A program made the position numbers and the translations under genes. Positions 27,198-35,848 of a stretch of DNA of 64,000 nt are shown here, piece by piece (positions within the stretch are counted from its first letter, which is position 1; each line of letters opens with the position of its first letter). A model generated the notes under the pieces. That model was not told the DNA's origin. It worked only from the letters and a program-made list of their open reading frames with translations, and ran no database searches. The stretch is from JBPOFM01 sp041391925 (GTDB lineage Bacteria > Bacteroidota > Bacteroidia > Flavobacteriales > Flavobacteriaceae): assembly GCA_041391925.1 (NCBI GenBank), contig JAWKNA010000003.1, positions 558,001 through 622,000 of the forward strand, read 5' to 3'.

Positions 27198-28649
27198 ATG
27201 AGAATTAGAAAACTATCCTTACGTGTCCGTATTTTCTTTGCCATGATTCTTTTGGTGCTGATGGCGTCCATTTTAATTGCAGCCGTTACCATCTATCAGT
27301 ATAACGATGAGGCACATGACTATCACAAAGAGCGATTGGAACGAAAGGAGGAAAACATTCGGCGAAATATTGATTTTGTCATCCGTGAAACCACTTACCC
27401 TATTACTACTGAAAAAATCCCTTTGATTTTTAAGGAAGAGATATACAAGATTGCAGATATTCATCAATTGGAGCTCAACATCTACGACCTCGAAGGAGGC
27501 TTGCTTAAATCATCTAAGGCAAATATTGAAGGTGATTCACTTCCAAAATGCTTAAGTGCGCACATCTTGAATGAGATGTCCAATACGGCATCCCATCGCT
27601 ATGTGGACAAAACCCAAAAGAATGGCAAAACCTATCAATCCTCTTATACTTACATTACCGACAAAAAATTCAAACCACTTGCCATTCTAAATCTGCCTTA
27701 CCTTGAGAATGATGATTTTTTAAACAAAGAACTTAACGAGTTTTTGTTGCGTTTGGGTTATGCATATCTTTTTATGCTATTGATTGCTGTCGTCTTGGCT
27801 TTTTTACTCTCAAAATACATTACTAAATCGCTTAAGACCATCAGTGAAAAAATCAATGCGACACGTCTTGAAAAGCGCAATAAGAAAATTGACATCGATT
27901 CATCAAGCGAAGAGATTGCAACGTTAGTCAATTCGTATAACAGTATGATTGATGAACTTGAGGAAAGTGCTGTTAAATTGGCTACTTCCGAAAGGGAGCA
28001 GGCATGGCGTGAAATGGCAAAGCAGGTTGCCCATGAGATTAAAAATCCACTGACACCTATGCGATTGAGCGTACAGAGCTTCCAGCGTAAATTTGATCCG
28101 CAAGACCCATCCATCCATCAAAAAGTCAATGAGTATAGCAAAACACTGATTCAGCAAATCGACACAATGAGTTCCATTGCGTCCGCTTTTTCCAATTTTG
28201 CAAAGATGCCTGCCCAACAAAATGAAACTTTAAATGTTGTAAACATCGTAAAGTTAGCTTTGGATATTTTTAGTGAGGACTATATATTTTTTAATACTGA
28301 AGAAGAAAAAATCATTGCTAAGTTTGACAGGACCCAATTGATTCGCGTAGTAACCAATTTGGTGAAGAACGCTATTCAAGCTATCCCCGAAGACCAAGAC
28401 CCACGAATTGTTGTTAGTGTTGCTTCTGATAGTAAAACTGTCACCATTGAGGTATCTGATAACGGTGTCGGCATATCCCATGACAACAAATCAAAGGTCT
28501 TTGAGCCAAAGTTCACAACAAAAACAAGTGGCATGGGTCTGGGATTGGCAATGGTAAAAAATATCATGGAAACTTACAACGGAAGTATTACCTTTACATC
28601 AGAAGAAGGAAAAGGCACGACTTTTAAGGTCACTTTTCCTAAGGAATAA
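27198..28649 (+). CDS. Membrane sensor histidine kinase (NtrY-like)
   Basis: A 483-residue kinase. Transmembrane helix 1 is at about residues 10-30, then a periplasmic sensor of about 150 residues, transmembrane helix 2 (about 185-205) and a HAMP domain. The HisKA motif is HEIKNPLTPMRLSVQS with phospho-acceptor H279. The ATPase shows NLVKNAIQAIP (N box), DNGVGI (G1) and GMGLGLAMVKNI (G2). The pattern AWREMAKQVAHEIKNPLTPM is that of NtrY-type kinases. No response regulator is adjacent, so it is an orphan here. The signal is unknown. Confidence 0.9.
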   Translation: MRIRKLSLRVRIFFAMILLVLMASILIAAVTIYQYNDEAHDYHKERLERKEENIRRNIDFVIRETTYPITTEKIPLIFKEEIYKIADIHQLELNIYDLEGGLLKSSKANIEGDSLPKCLSAHILNEMSNTASHRYVDKTQKNGKTYQSSYTYITDKKFKPLAILNLPYLENDDFLNKELNEFLLRLGYAYLFMLLIAVVLAFLLSKYITKSLKTISEKINATRLEKRNKKIDIDSSSEEIATLVNSYNSMIDELEESAVKLATSEREQAWREMAKQVAHEIKNPLTPMRLSVQSFQRKFDPQDPSIHQKVNEYSKTLIQQIDTMSSIASAFSNFAKMPAQQNETLNVVNIVKLALDIFSEDYIFFNTEEEKIIAKFDRTQLIRVVTNLVKNAIQAIPEDQDPRIVVSVASDSKTVTIEVSDNGVGISHDNKSKVFEPKFTTKTSGMGLGLAMVKNIMETYNGSITFTSEEGKGTTFKVTFPKE

Positions 28650-28705
28650 TCATAATCAATTTTTTCCTTAAGCATCGTCTGAAGGATTTCTCAAAACAAT
28701 TAAAA

Positions 28706-29488
28706 ATGTCTTATCAAAACATCCTATCACGATTTAACGATGGCATCACTTACATCACTATCAACCGTCCAAATAAACTGAATGCGCTCAACAAAGACAC
28801 GATTAACGAATTGAATCAAGCTTTTAAAGTGGCCGATAAGGACAAAAACACTAAGGTGATCATCATCACCGGAAATGGTGAAAAAGCTTTTGTGGCAGGA
28901 GCAGACATCAGTGAATTTGCTCATTTTGATGTTGAGAAAGGTGGAAAGTTGGCAGAAAAAGGTCAGGAACTGTTATTTGATTTTGTTGAAAATCTATCTA
29001 CTCCAGTCATTGCAGCTGTCAATGGGTTTGCACTTGGAGGCGGATTGGAATTGGCGATGGCGTGCCATTTTAGAGTGGCAAGTGACAATGCAAAAATGGG
29101 TCTTCCGGAAGTCTCGCTTGGGGTCATTCCAGGATATGGAGGCACTCAGCGCTTGCCACAATTGGTTGGAAAAGGGAGAGCCATGGAAATGATTATGACC
29201 GCTGGTATGATTGATGCCGAAACTGCAAAAGCGTATGGTTTGGTTAACCATGTTACTACACTCGAAGATTTACTGCCTTTCTGTGAAAAAATAGCTGTTA
29301 AAATCATGCGTAATTCACCTGTTGCAATCAAAGCTGCCATCAAAGCCGTGAATGCCAACTACAAAGATGGTGTGGACGGTTTTAAGGTTGAAATCAAACA
29401 ATTCGGGAAATGTTTTGGCACAGAAGATTTCACAGAAGGAACCTCGGCATTCTTGGAAAAGCGAAAAGCTGAATTCCCCGGAAAGTAA
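28706..29488 (+). CDS. Enoyl-CoA hydratase/isomerase family protein
   Basis: A 260-residue crotonase-fold enzyme that should hydrate 2-enoyl-CoA in fatty-acid or amino-acid breakdown. The oxyanion-hole segments are AGADISEFA and ALGGGLELAMA. Both catalytic glutamates of true hydratases are present, in GLELAM and LPEVSLGVIPGYGGTQRL. Length is that of the short-chain hydratase. It is likely cytoplasmic. There is no beta-oxidation neighbour, and the spacing to the kinase (56 bp) does not prove co-transcription. Confidence 0.9.
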   Translation: MSYQNILSRFNDGITYITINRPNKLNALNKDTINELNQAFKVADKDKNTKVIIITGNGEKAFVAGADISEFAHFDVEKGGKLAEKGQELLFDFVENLSTPVIAAVNGFALGGGLELAMACHFRVASDNAKMGLPEVSLGVIPGYGGTQRLPQLVGKGRAMEMIMTAGMIDAETAKAYGLVNHVTTLEDLLPFCEKIAVKIMRNSPVAIKAAIKAVNANYKDGVDGFKVEIKQFGKCFGTEDFTEGTSAFLEKRKAEFPGK

Positions 29489-29592
29489 TTTTCCCACAAA
29501 TTTTGTTTATAATCCTTTTTGATATTAACATCTCCAACATCATCTTTTAATTAACTTTAAAGTTCAGGTTTTACCCTTTAAATTTAATAATC

Positions 29593-30666
29593 ATGAACCC
29601 AAATCCTACCATTAAAGGTCGTGGAGCACAACTCAACACTCATAATCGATTCTTCGAATTAAGCCACGAAATGCGGGATGATTTCTTGGAATATTGCGCA
29701 AAAGAAGGCGAAGAGGCCGACAAAAACAAGACACTTTATCTCGACGTATTTCCAAAAACCATTGTAAACAAAGTAGAAAGCCCAGATGTAGGGATGATGT
29801 ATTCCATGAACATGTACCAAGGTTGTGAGCATGGGTGCATTTATTGTTACGCTAGAAACAGCCATGAATATTGGGGCTACAGTGCAGGACTTGATTTTGA
29901 AAGGCGAATCTTGGTTAAAAAAGACGCACCAAAATTACTTGAAGAACTGTTGAAAAAGAAAAGTTGGGAGGCCTATCCCATCGTGATGTCTGGAAATACG
30001 GATTGTTACCAACCAGCCGAAAAGAAATTTGAAATCACCCGAAAATGCCTGGAAGTATTTCTTAAATATAAACATCCAGTAGGTATCATTACCAAAAATG
30101 CTTTGATTTTACGCGATTTGGAATTACTAAAAGAACTGGCCAAAGACAATTTGATAGGCGTGAATGTTTCCATCACCTCACTTTCTGAAAATACGAGACG
30201 CATTCTTGAGCCTCGTACTGCCACTATCAAAAAACGATTGGAAACTGTCAAAACATTGTCAGAGAACGGAATTCCTGTAAATGTGATGATTGCTCCCATC
30301 ATTCCATCCATCAACAGCCACGAAATTCTCCCATTGGCCAAAACTGTTTCTGAACTTGGCGCTTTGTCAATCGCACATACCATTGTTCGGCTGAATGGTG
30401 CTATTGGTGAAATTTTCACCGATTGGATTAAAAAAACCATGCCTGACAGAGCGGAAAAAGTATTGCATCAAATAGAAAGCTTTCATGGTGGGAATTTAAA
30501 TGATTCACGTTATGGTACTCGTATGAGAGGCGAGGGAGAAGTGGCAAAGCAAATTAATGATTTAGTAAAACTGGCTCGATTGAAATATTTTAAAAATAAA
30601 GCTATGCCCCAGCTGGATTGTTCGCTCCATGAACCATGTAAAGTAGGTCAATTAAAACTATTTTAA
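29593..30666 (+). CDS. PA0069-family radical SAM protein
   Basis: A 357-residue radical SAM enzyme. The [4Fe-4S] motif is C78-x3-C82-x2-C85 in CEHGCIYCYARN, in the GCEHGCIYCYAR context typical of the PA0069/Rv2578c group related to spore photoproduct lyase. The group is widespread but its substrate is not established; a DNA-repair role has been suggested by similarity. The stop codon directly abuts the convergent HD-domain gene at 30667. Confidence 0.87.
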   Translation: MNPNPTIKGRGAQLNTHNRFFELSHEMRDDFLEYCAKEGEEADKNKTLYLDVFPKTIVNKVESPDVGMMYSMNMYQGCEHGCIYCYARNSHEYWGYSAGLDFERRILVKKDAPKLLEELLKKKSWEAYPIVMSGNTDCYQPAEKKFEITRKCLEVFLKYKHPVGIITKNALILRDLELLKELAKDNLIGVNVSITSLSENTRRILEPRTATIKKRLETVKTLSENGIPVNVMIAPIIPSINSHEILPLAKTVSELGALSIAHTIVRLNGAIGEIFTDWIKKTMPDRAEKVLHQIESFHGGNLNDSRYGTRMRGEGEVAKQINDLVKLARLKYFKNKAMPQLDCSLHEPCKVGQLKLF

Positions 30667-31323
30667 TCATTTTTCCCCATCCCATTCTGCGTAAAACTGT
30701 TCAAGATAGTGCTGCATAAATCGATGACGTTTTTCAGCAATTCGTCTCCCAGTAAATGTATTCATCTTGTCTTTTAAAAGCAGCAATTTTTCATAGAAAT
30801 GATTGATGGTCGGAGCAGTTGAAGATTTATATTCATCTTTGGACATCTTTAAATTTGGTCCAATTGTAGGATCGAACAAGGGTCGGTTTTTATAACCTCC
30901 ATAATTGAAAGCGCGAGCTATGCCAATGGCTCCCAGCGCATCCAATCGGTCAGCATCCTGAACCACATCAAGTTCTGGCGAACTGAACTTTTGCAATTCA
31001 TTTCCGCCTTTAAAGGAGATGTTCTCAATAATATGGATAATGTGTTCAATGGCTTTACTATCAACATTGATACTAAACAAAAATTCACGAGCGATTTTTG
31101 GGCCAATGGTTTCATCACCATCATGAAATTTACTGTCTGCAATGTCATGTAACAATGCCCCAAGTTGAACAACAAAAAGGTCCACATTCTCATTTTTAGA
31201 AATGAGCAAAGCATTCTTATGGACACGTTCAATATGAAACCAATCATGTCCACCTTCGGCATTCTTTAATTTTTCTTTTACAAAAGCGATGGTTTTGGAG
31301 AGTTGTTGTTCTTGAATTGTCAT
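30667..31323 (-). CDS. HD-domain phosphohydrolase (YedJ/YpgQ-like)
   Basis: A 218-residue cytoplasmic hydrolase. The HD metal-binding residues are seen as HDWFHIERVHKNA, LGALLHDIADSKFHDG, the helix AIEHIIHIIENISF and VVQDADRLDALGAIGIARAF. The family hydrolyses nucleotide or other phosphate esters; the YpgQ branch is reported to have nucleotide pyrophosphohydrolase activity. The substrate here is unknown. It follows the desaturase gene with a terminator in between. Confidence 0.85.
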   Translation of the reverse strand: MTIQEQQLSKTIAFVKEKLKNAEGGHDWFHIERVHKNALLISKNENVDLFVVQLGALLHDIADSKFHDGDETIGPKIAREFLFSINVDSKAIEHIIHIIENISFKGGNELQKFSSPELDVVQDADRLDALGAIGIARAFNYGGYKNRPLFDPTIGPNLKMSKDEYKSSTAPTINHFYEKLLLLKDKMNTFTGRRIAEKRHRFMQHYLEQFYAEWDGEK

Positions 31324-31330
31324 ATCATAA

Positions 31331-31362
31331 AAATAAAAATTCCTCTCAATAAGAAAGGAATT
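31331..31362 (-). terminator. Terminator after the desaturase gene
   Basis: On the minus strand AATTCCT (31362-31356) pairs with AGGAATT (31344-31338) and is followed by TTTATTTTT. It lies between the desaturase stop (31385) and the start of the HD gene (31323). Confidence 0.65.
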
Positions 31363-31384
31363 ATGGTTATAAAAAAGTGATTGA

Positions 31385-32374
31385 TTATTTTAAAACAGCA
31401 GGTTCAACCCACTTGAATTGATAAGAATTTTCAGGAATTTTCATCCGTTCTGCCAACCGTTTCATGCGCTCTGGGAGTTTCATCAAATAATCACGGGCTT
31501 TTTCAGCTTCATCAGATAAATTTTTGATGTTGCCAATTTCCCAACGCTTGATGAGTTTTTCTAAGATGTCCACATAATCGGCTGACGTATAGACACCAAT
31601 CCGTTGTGCAGTGTTACTAAACTCCTCAAATGCCGTACTTATTTTATCTCCAGATTCACGCAAGAAATGAGCAGGCATCGTAATCTTTTGTTTCATCATG
31701 GTTTGAAAAGCCAACATCATTTGGTTGGGGTCCACAGCAAAAATTCGCTCTACAAATTCCGCATACGCATGATGGTGCCGCATTTCATCTCCCGAAATGA
31801 TATTGCACATTTTAAAGAGTTGCTTATTCCCCTTTTCCTTTGCTAATTTTGCCACTCGATTGTGCGATACGTAAGTCGCCAATTCCTGAAAACTGGTATA
31901 AATGAAGTTTTTATATGGGTCTCTATCGGTTCCAATGTCAAATCCATCGGCAATTAAATATTGGGTTGTTTTTTCAATTTCCCTCATATTCACACGACCA
32001 GATAAATAAAGATATTTATTCAACACATCACCATGACGATTTTCTTCAGCAGTCCAATGGCGAACCCATTTTCCCCAAGAATTTCGGCCCACTTGATCTA
32101 TACCTTCCACATCCATCAACCAAGACTCATAAGTTGGCAAAGCTTCTTCGGTAATCATATCACCGACCAAAACCACCCAAAAATCATATGGCAACTCTTT
32201 TGCCAACTCTCGTATTTCTGCAACTTCCTCAAAGAAATTGTCGCCTTCCGAATGGGGTAAAAAGTCTGTAGGCTGCCATATTTTATCGACTGGGATGAGG
32301 TATTTTTCTATCAATGAATCGACGTCTTTTTCCAGATGCTGCATCACTTCCAATCTCACATTTTTTAATGACAT
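31385..32374 (-). CDS. Soluble acyl-ACP desaturase
   Basis: A 329-residue plant-type soluble di-iron desaturase that introduces a double bond into acyl-ACP. Its two iron-binding motifs are EENRHGD (E-E-x-x-H) and DEMRHHHAY (D-E-x-x-H). It has no membrane helices. The gene is 9 bp downstream of a PlsC-like acyltransferase, and the two together point to membrane phospholipid synthesis and fluidity control. Confidence 0.9.
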   Translation of the reverse strand: MSLKNVRLEVMQHLEKDVDSLIEKYLIPVDKIWQPTDFLPHSEGDNFFEEVAEIRELAKELPYDFWVVLVGDMITEEALPTYESWLMDVEGIDQVGRNSWGKWVRHWTAEENRHGDVLNKYLYLSGRVNMREIEKTTQYLIADGFDIGTDRDPYKNFIYTSFQELATYVSHNRVAKLAKEKGNKQLFKMCNIISGDEMRHHHAYAEFVERIFAVDPNQMMLAFQTMMKQKITMPAHFLRESGDKISTAFEEFSNTAQRIGVYTSADYVDILEKLIKRWEIGNIKNLSDEAEKARDYLMKLPERMKRLAERMKIPENSYQFKWVEPAVLK

Positions 32375-32383
32375 ATCTACAAT

Positions 32384-33121
32384 TTAGGGATGAATGTTTG
32401 AAGAAATGACCTTTTCTACAGAAGGAATCAATTCTTCTTTATTTACAAAGGTAGCGATTTTGATAGGTTGGTGTACAGTGAACTTCAAATGATTTCCAAT
32501 TCCCATAGGAAATTTACCATATCTTAACATTTTCCAAGAATTGTTGATGCTTATTGGAACAATCACTCCTGATGGGATCTTTTTAATCAGAATTTCCAAC
32601 CCTTTAGTCTGAAAAGGCTTAGGTATGCCTGTCTTGCTTCGGGTGCCTTCTGGAAAAATCACAGCAGCTCTTTTGTTCTCTTCGATAGATTCGCCAAATT
32701 TCATAATAGCAGGTAATGCTTGTCTCGGATTTTTTCGATCAATCAATACTGAACCTCCATGGCGTAAATTGTAAGAAACGCTTGGGATACCCTTGCCCAA
32801 CTCTTGTTTGGCAATAAATTTAGGATGGTGTTTGCGCATGTACCACATAATTGGAGAAATGTCATACATGCTCTGATGGTTGGCAACAATAATCAAAGGT
32901 TGGTCAGTATCTATGTCAAAAGGATTCGTAAACGTAAATCGCGTGCCCAAAACGTTCAGACAGCGCATCAATGAAAACTGCAACCAATCGACACTCACCT
33001 TATGGGCTTGATATCCGAAAACATTCAGACAAAACCACTGAATGGGATGAAATATGACAAGCGTCAGGCCAAAACAAATAAAATATAGGGCCGTCAAAGG
33101 ATACGCCAAAAGCTTTCTCAT
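32384..33121 (-). CDS. plsC: 1-acylglycerol-3-phosphate acyltransferase (PlsC family)
   Basis: A 245-residue membrane-associated acyltransferase with an N-terminal hydrophobic segment (about 5-30). Motif I is NHQSMYD (H-x4-D), motif II lies near VLIDRKNPRQA, motif III is FPEGTRSK and motif IV is IVPISI. It should acylate lysophosphatidate to phosphatidate. It is paired with the desaturase gene downstream (9 bp). Confidence 0.88.
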   Translation of the reverse strand: MRKLLAYPLTALYFICFGLTLVIFHPIQWFCLNVFGYQAHKVSVDWLQFSLMRCLNVLGTRFTFTNPFDIDTDQPLIIVANHQSMYDISPIMWYMRKHHPKFIAKQELGKGIPSVSYNLRHGGSVLIDRKNPRQALPAIMKFGESIEENKRAAVIFPEGTRSKTGIPKPFQTKGLEILIKKIPSGVIVPISINNSWKMLRYGKFPMGIGNHLKFTVHQPIKIATFVNKEELIPSVEKVISSNIHP

Positions 33122-33151
33122 ATCGCAAAATTAAATGAATGCTAGTGATAC

Positions 33152-33178
33152 ACAAAAAAACCACGAAAAATTCGTGGC
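33152..33178 (-). terminator. Terminator after the bacilliredoxin gene
   Basis: CCACGAA (33161-33167) and TTCGTGG (33171-33177) form a perfect stem with a 3-nt loop. On the minus strand the stem is followed by seven T residues. It lies 37 bp after the stop codon at 33215. Confidence 0.75.
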
Positions 33179-33214
33179 CTTCTGATGAATTCTATAAAGC
33201 TTTCAACCCGTTTT

Positions 33215-33625
33215 TTAGCAATAGTCATTATAAGCATCAACCAAGTTTTCTGCAATCATTTCAGCTGGGCGACCTTCAATATGATGGCGTTCTAGCATGT
33301 GCACCAATTCTCCATCTTTAAACAAAGCCATACTTGGCGAGCTTGGAGGGAAAGGCACCATGTAACCTCTTGCCCGATCCACCGCTTCTCTATCAACACC
33401 CGCAAAAACAGTCACAATATGGTCTGGGCGTTTGGCATTTTGTAAACTCATTCTTGCACCTGGACGAGCATTTGCGGCCGCACAACCGCAAACTGAATTG
33501 ACCACCACGAGTGTAGTGCCTTCTTTTGCCAAAGCCGCATCTACTGCGTCTGCAGTATGCAATTCTTCAAAACCAACTTTGGTCAGATCTTCCCGCATTG
33601 GTTTTACTAATTCTGCTGGATACAT
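33215..33625 (-). CDS. BrxA/BrxB-family bacilliredoxin
   Basis: A 136-residue thioredoxin-like protein of the YphP/YqiW family. The redox motif is C46-G-C48 in NSVCGCAAANARPG, the CxC hallmark of bacilliredoxins. In Firmicutes these remove bacillithiol from oxidised proteins; flavobacteria also carry them. It is cytoplasmic, with a single-gene transcription unit: a -7 element at 33661-33668 and a terminator at 33152-33178. Confidence 0.92.
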   Translation of the reverse strand: MYPAELVKPMREDLTKVGFEELHTADAVDAALAKEGTTLVVVNSVCGCAAANARPGARMSLQNAKRPDHIVTVFAGVDREAVDRARGYMVPFPPSSPSMALFKDGELVHMLERHHIEGRPAEMIAENLVDAYNDYC

Positions 33626-33660
33626 ATATTTTAAATTTTAAGATTAATAATTTAGATTGC

Positions 33661-33668
33661 AAAGATAC
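33661..33668 (-). promoter_or_regulatory. Promoter -7 element of the bacilliredoxin gene
   Basis: On the minus strand the sequence is TATCTTTG, an exact TAnnTTTG match, 36 bp upstream of the ATG at 33625. No clear -33 TTG is seen. Confidence 0.5.
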
Positions 33669-33779
33669 TTAAAAATAGCGTTCAGTACACGGTATTTGGT
33701 TGTCAGTCTGAATGGAGCTATTCAGTTTTTCAATAGTAATTTTCAGTAACAATTCTTTAAAAAACACAACTAACAATGG

Positions 33780-33787
33780 TATATTTG
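33780..33787 (+). promoter_or_regulatory. Promoter -7 element of the DnaJ-domain gene
   Basis: TATATTTG matches TAnnTTTG, 22 bp upstream of the ATG at 33810. An AAAGGA ribosome-binding sequence lies just before the start codon. Confidence 0.45.
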
Positions 33788-33809
33788 AAACTATTAAAAT
33801 AAAAAGGAA

Positions 33810-34595
33810 ATGAGTTTTTCAAAATGGATTGGAGCATCCCTAGGTTGGTCATTTGGAGGACCTATTGGCGCCATCATTGGTTTGGTATTGGGCAGCATTG
33901 TTGATTCGTTTTCGGATAATGGAACCCCTCTTTTGGGAGACTGGCAATCTAAACAGAAACAGCGTCCCCCTTATCGACCACAAGGTTCATCACAAAGACA
34001 GGAACGGCCGCAGACAAAGCCTGGCGATTTTGAAGTCAGTTTGTTGGTGTTGGCTTCCGTTGTCATTAAAGCAGATGGCATCCAAGATCAACGCGAATTG
34101 GATTTTGTCCGTCAGCATTTTGTGAATATGTACGGAAAAGAAAGGGCCAACCATGCTTTTAAATTATTTAAAGGCATCAATCAACAGCACATTCCGGTAA
34201 GACAAGTGTGTGTACAAATTCAGCAAATGATGGACCACCCATCTCGTTTGCAGTTGCTTCATTTTTTGTTCGGAATAGCCAAAGCGGATGGAATGGTGAC
34301 AGAAAATGAAGTGGTACAAATTTTTACCATTTCGGGTTATTTGGGCATCAGTTCGCGTGATTTTGAAAGTATCAAAGCCATGTTTTATAATAGTAGCGAT
34401 AATGCCTATAAAATTCTTGAAATAACAAAAGAGGCTACAGTAGATGAAATCAAAGCTGCATATAGAACCATGGCCAAAAAGTACCATCCTGATAAGGTTA
34501 TACATTTGGGTGAAGAACATCGCAAAGGGGCTGAAGAAAAATTCCGTCAAGTTCAAAATGCTTATGAACAGTTGCAAAAGGAGCGAGGGTTTTAA
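33810..34595 (+). CDS. TerB/DnaJ-domain protein (DjlA-like)
   Basis: A 261-residue protein. An N-terminal glycine-rich hydrophobic segment (about 5-32) may anchor it in the inner membrane. A TerB-like helical domain (about 75-185, SLLVLASVVIKADGIQD, IAKADGMVTENEVVQI) follows, and a C-terminal J domain (about 193-261) has the HPD motif in KKYHPDKV. The J domain should stimulate DnaK. The layout matches DjlA-like co-chaperones with a C-terminal J domain. Confidence 0.87.
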   Translation: MSFSKWIGASLGWSFGGPIGAIIGLVLGSIVDSFSDNGTPLLGDWQSKQKQRPPYRPQGSSQRQERPQTKPGDFEVSLLVLASVVIKADGIQDQRELDFVRQHFVNMYGKERANHAFKLFKGINQQHIPVRQVCVQIQQMMDHPSRLQLLHFLFGIAKADGMVTENEVVQIFTISGYLGISSRDFESIKAMFYNSSDNAYKILEITKEATVDEIKAAYRTMAKKYHPDKVIHLGEEHRKGAEEKFRQVQNAYEQLQKERGF

Positions 34596-34611
34596 GTGTT
34601 AAAAGGCATGA

Positions 34612-34642
34612 AAATTGATGGATAGTTCAAAACCATCAATTT
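34612..34642 (+). promoter_or_regulatory. Hairpin abutting the start codon at 34643
   Basis: AAATTGATGG (34612-34621) and CCATCAATTT (34633-34642) form a perfect 10-bp stem with an 11-nt loop. The stem ends on the base before the ATG and has no following T-run. It would bury the ribosome-binding region and could limit translation. It might also be a weak terminator for the DnaJ gene. Confidence 0.4.
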
Positions 34643-35077
34643 ATGAAATTATTATTACTACTATTTTCTTTAGCATCCTCAACAGTTCAAATGTTTGCTC
34701 AAACAAACGTTGAGAAAGTGGCCGGAACCTATGAAATAAAATTTGAAGCCACCAACGGATTGATTATCGAAACATTAACATTGAATTCTGATGGTACCTA
34801 TGTCTTTCACGCCTATGAACGAATAGACCAACGCCTTTCCCTGGAAGGCAATAAGTATGGAAAGGGACGATGGATGTTGAACACTAAAACAATCACCTTT
34901 GTAACATCAAAAGAGGATTTGGATGATAAACATTCTTTGGATTTTACTAATTCAAAAGCAAGATTTATAATCAAATCACCTAGAGACACGTCCGACAGAA
35001 TGGTTAAAACAGCACTTCAATTTTATGAGTCTAAAACAGATTGGCTGACTGGAAGAACTTACATAAAAACTAAATAA
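34643..35077 (+). CDS. Secreted small beta-rich protein of unknown function
   Basis: A 144-residue protein I do not recognise. A clear signal peptide (MKLLLLLFSLASSTVQMFAQ) is followed by about 120 residues with alternating hydrophobic strands (TYEIKFEAT, TLTLNSDGTYVFHAY, GRWMLNTKTITFV) that resemble the lipocalin-like small proteins common in Flavobacteriia. It has no cysteines for a lipid anchor. It is preceded by a stable hairpin and followed by a terminator-like stem, so it is probably transcribed alone or with the DnaJ gene. Confidence 0.7.
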   Translation: MKLLLLLFSLASSTVQMFAQTNVEKVAGTYEIKFEATNGLIIETLTLNSDGTYVFHAYERIDQRLSLEGNKYGKGRWMLNTKTITFVTSKEDLDDKHSLDFTNSKARFIIKSPRDTSDRMVKTALQFYESKTDWLTGRTYIKTK

Positions 35078-35093
35078 AAGCCCTTCAAAAGAG

Positions 35094-35118
35094 AATGATT
35101 ACTAATCATTAAATTTTT
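35094..35118 (+). terminator. Terminator-like hairpin after the secreted orphan
   Basis: AATGATT (35094-35100) and AATCATT (35104-35110) form a short stem with a 3-nt loop, followed by AAATTTTT. It overlaps the regulatory region of mntR. Confidence 0.45.
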
Positions 35119-35133
35119 AGACAAGACTAAAAA
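35114..35133. promoter_or_regulatory. Candidate MntR/DtxR-type operator
   Basis: TTTTTAG-ACAAGA-CTAAAAA is a perfect 7-bp inverted repeat around 6 bp. The TTTAG...CTAAA form is like known DtxR/MntR-family operators. It lies 27 bp upstream of the mntR -7 element. Direct binding is inference. Confidence 0.5.
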
Positions 35134-35167
35134 AATATTTATACATAAGTAAATATTTGTATCTTTG
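35133..35167 (+). promoter_or_regulatory. mntR promoter with overlapping palindrome
   Basis: TATCTTTG at 35160-35167 is an exact -7 element. Directly upstream, AAATATTTA (35133-35141) and TAAATATTT (35150-35158) form a perfect 9-bp inverted repeat with an 8-bp spacer. It covers the -33 region, where a bound repressor would block the polymerase. Confidence 0.5.
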
Positions 35168-35185
35168 TGTTCAAAGACATCTATT

Positions 35186-35845
35186 TTGGTCACACAATCC
35201 GAAGAAAATTATATAAAAGCCATTTACCATTTGGGCAAACAAGGGGTTCAACCTGTGAGCACGAATGCCATTGCCGAACAAATGGAAACCAAAGCCTCCT
35301 CGGTTACTGATATGGTTAAGAAATTGGCAGAAAAAAATCTTGCCAATTACATCAAATATCAAGGTGTAAGTTTAACAGAGATTGGGCGCTTGACTGCCAC
35401 ATCGGTGATTAGAAAGCATCGGTTATGGGAAGTTTTTTTAGTTGATAAACTGAATTTTTCTTGGGATGAAGTCCACGAGGTTGCAGAACAGTTGGAGCAT
35501 ATCAAATCAGAGAAATTAATCAATAAACTTGACGAATTTCTTGGGTTCCCAAAAACAGACCCTCATGGCGATCCTATTCCAGACAAAGAGGGAAACTTTA
35601 CCAAAATCTCAAAAATGCTGTTATGGGAGTGCAACATTGGAGACGAAGGCATCTTTGTAGGAGTTGAAGATTCCTCAGCATCCTTTCTCCAATATTTGGA
35701 TAAACAGCATATTTCATTAGGGGACAAAATTAAAGTACTTTATAAAGAAGAATTTGACCAATCACTGGAAATTTCCCGAAGTGGGACGGTTATAAGCCTT
35801 TCCCACAAGACCTCCTCCAATATTTATTTACAAAAAAAGAAGTAA
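35186..35845 (+). CDS. mntR: DtxR/MntR-family metal-dependent transcriptional regulator
   Basis: A 219-residue regulator when read from TTG 35186. The in-frame TTG at 35165 lies within the -7 element, so the later start is preferred; TQSEENYIKAIYHLG then follows directly, as is usual for the family. Order: winged helix (about 1-65), dimerisation and metal-binding domain (about 66-140, with RKHRLWEVFLVDKL, EVAEQLEHI and HGDPIP), and a C-terminal FeoA/SH3-like domain. It should repress the mntH gene 3 bp downstream when Mn2+ or Fe2+ is plentiful, and possibly itself through 35114-35133. Confidence 0.88.
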   Translation: MVTQSEENYIKAIYHLGKQGVQPVSTNAIAEQMETKASSVTDMVKKLAEKNLANYIKYQGVSLTEIGRLTATSVIRKHRLWEVFLVDKLNFSWDEVHEVAEQLEHIKSEKLINKLDEFLGFPKTDPHGDPIPDKEGNFTKISKMLLWECNIGDEGIFVGVEDSSASFLQYLDKQHISLGDKIKVLYKEEFDQSLEISRSGTVISLSHKTSSNIYLQKKK

Positions 35846-35848
35846 AAA

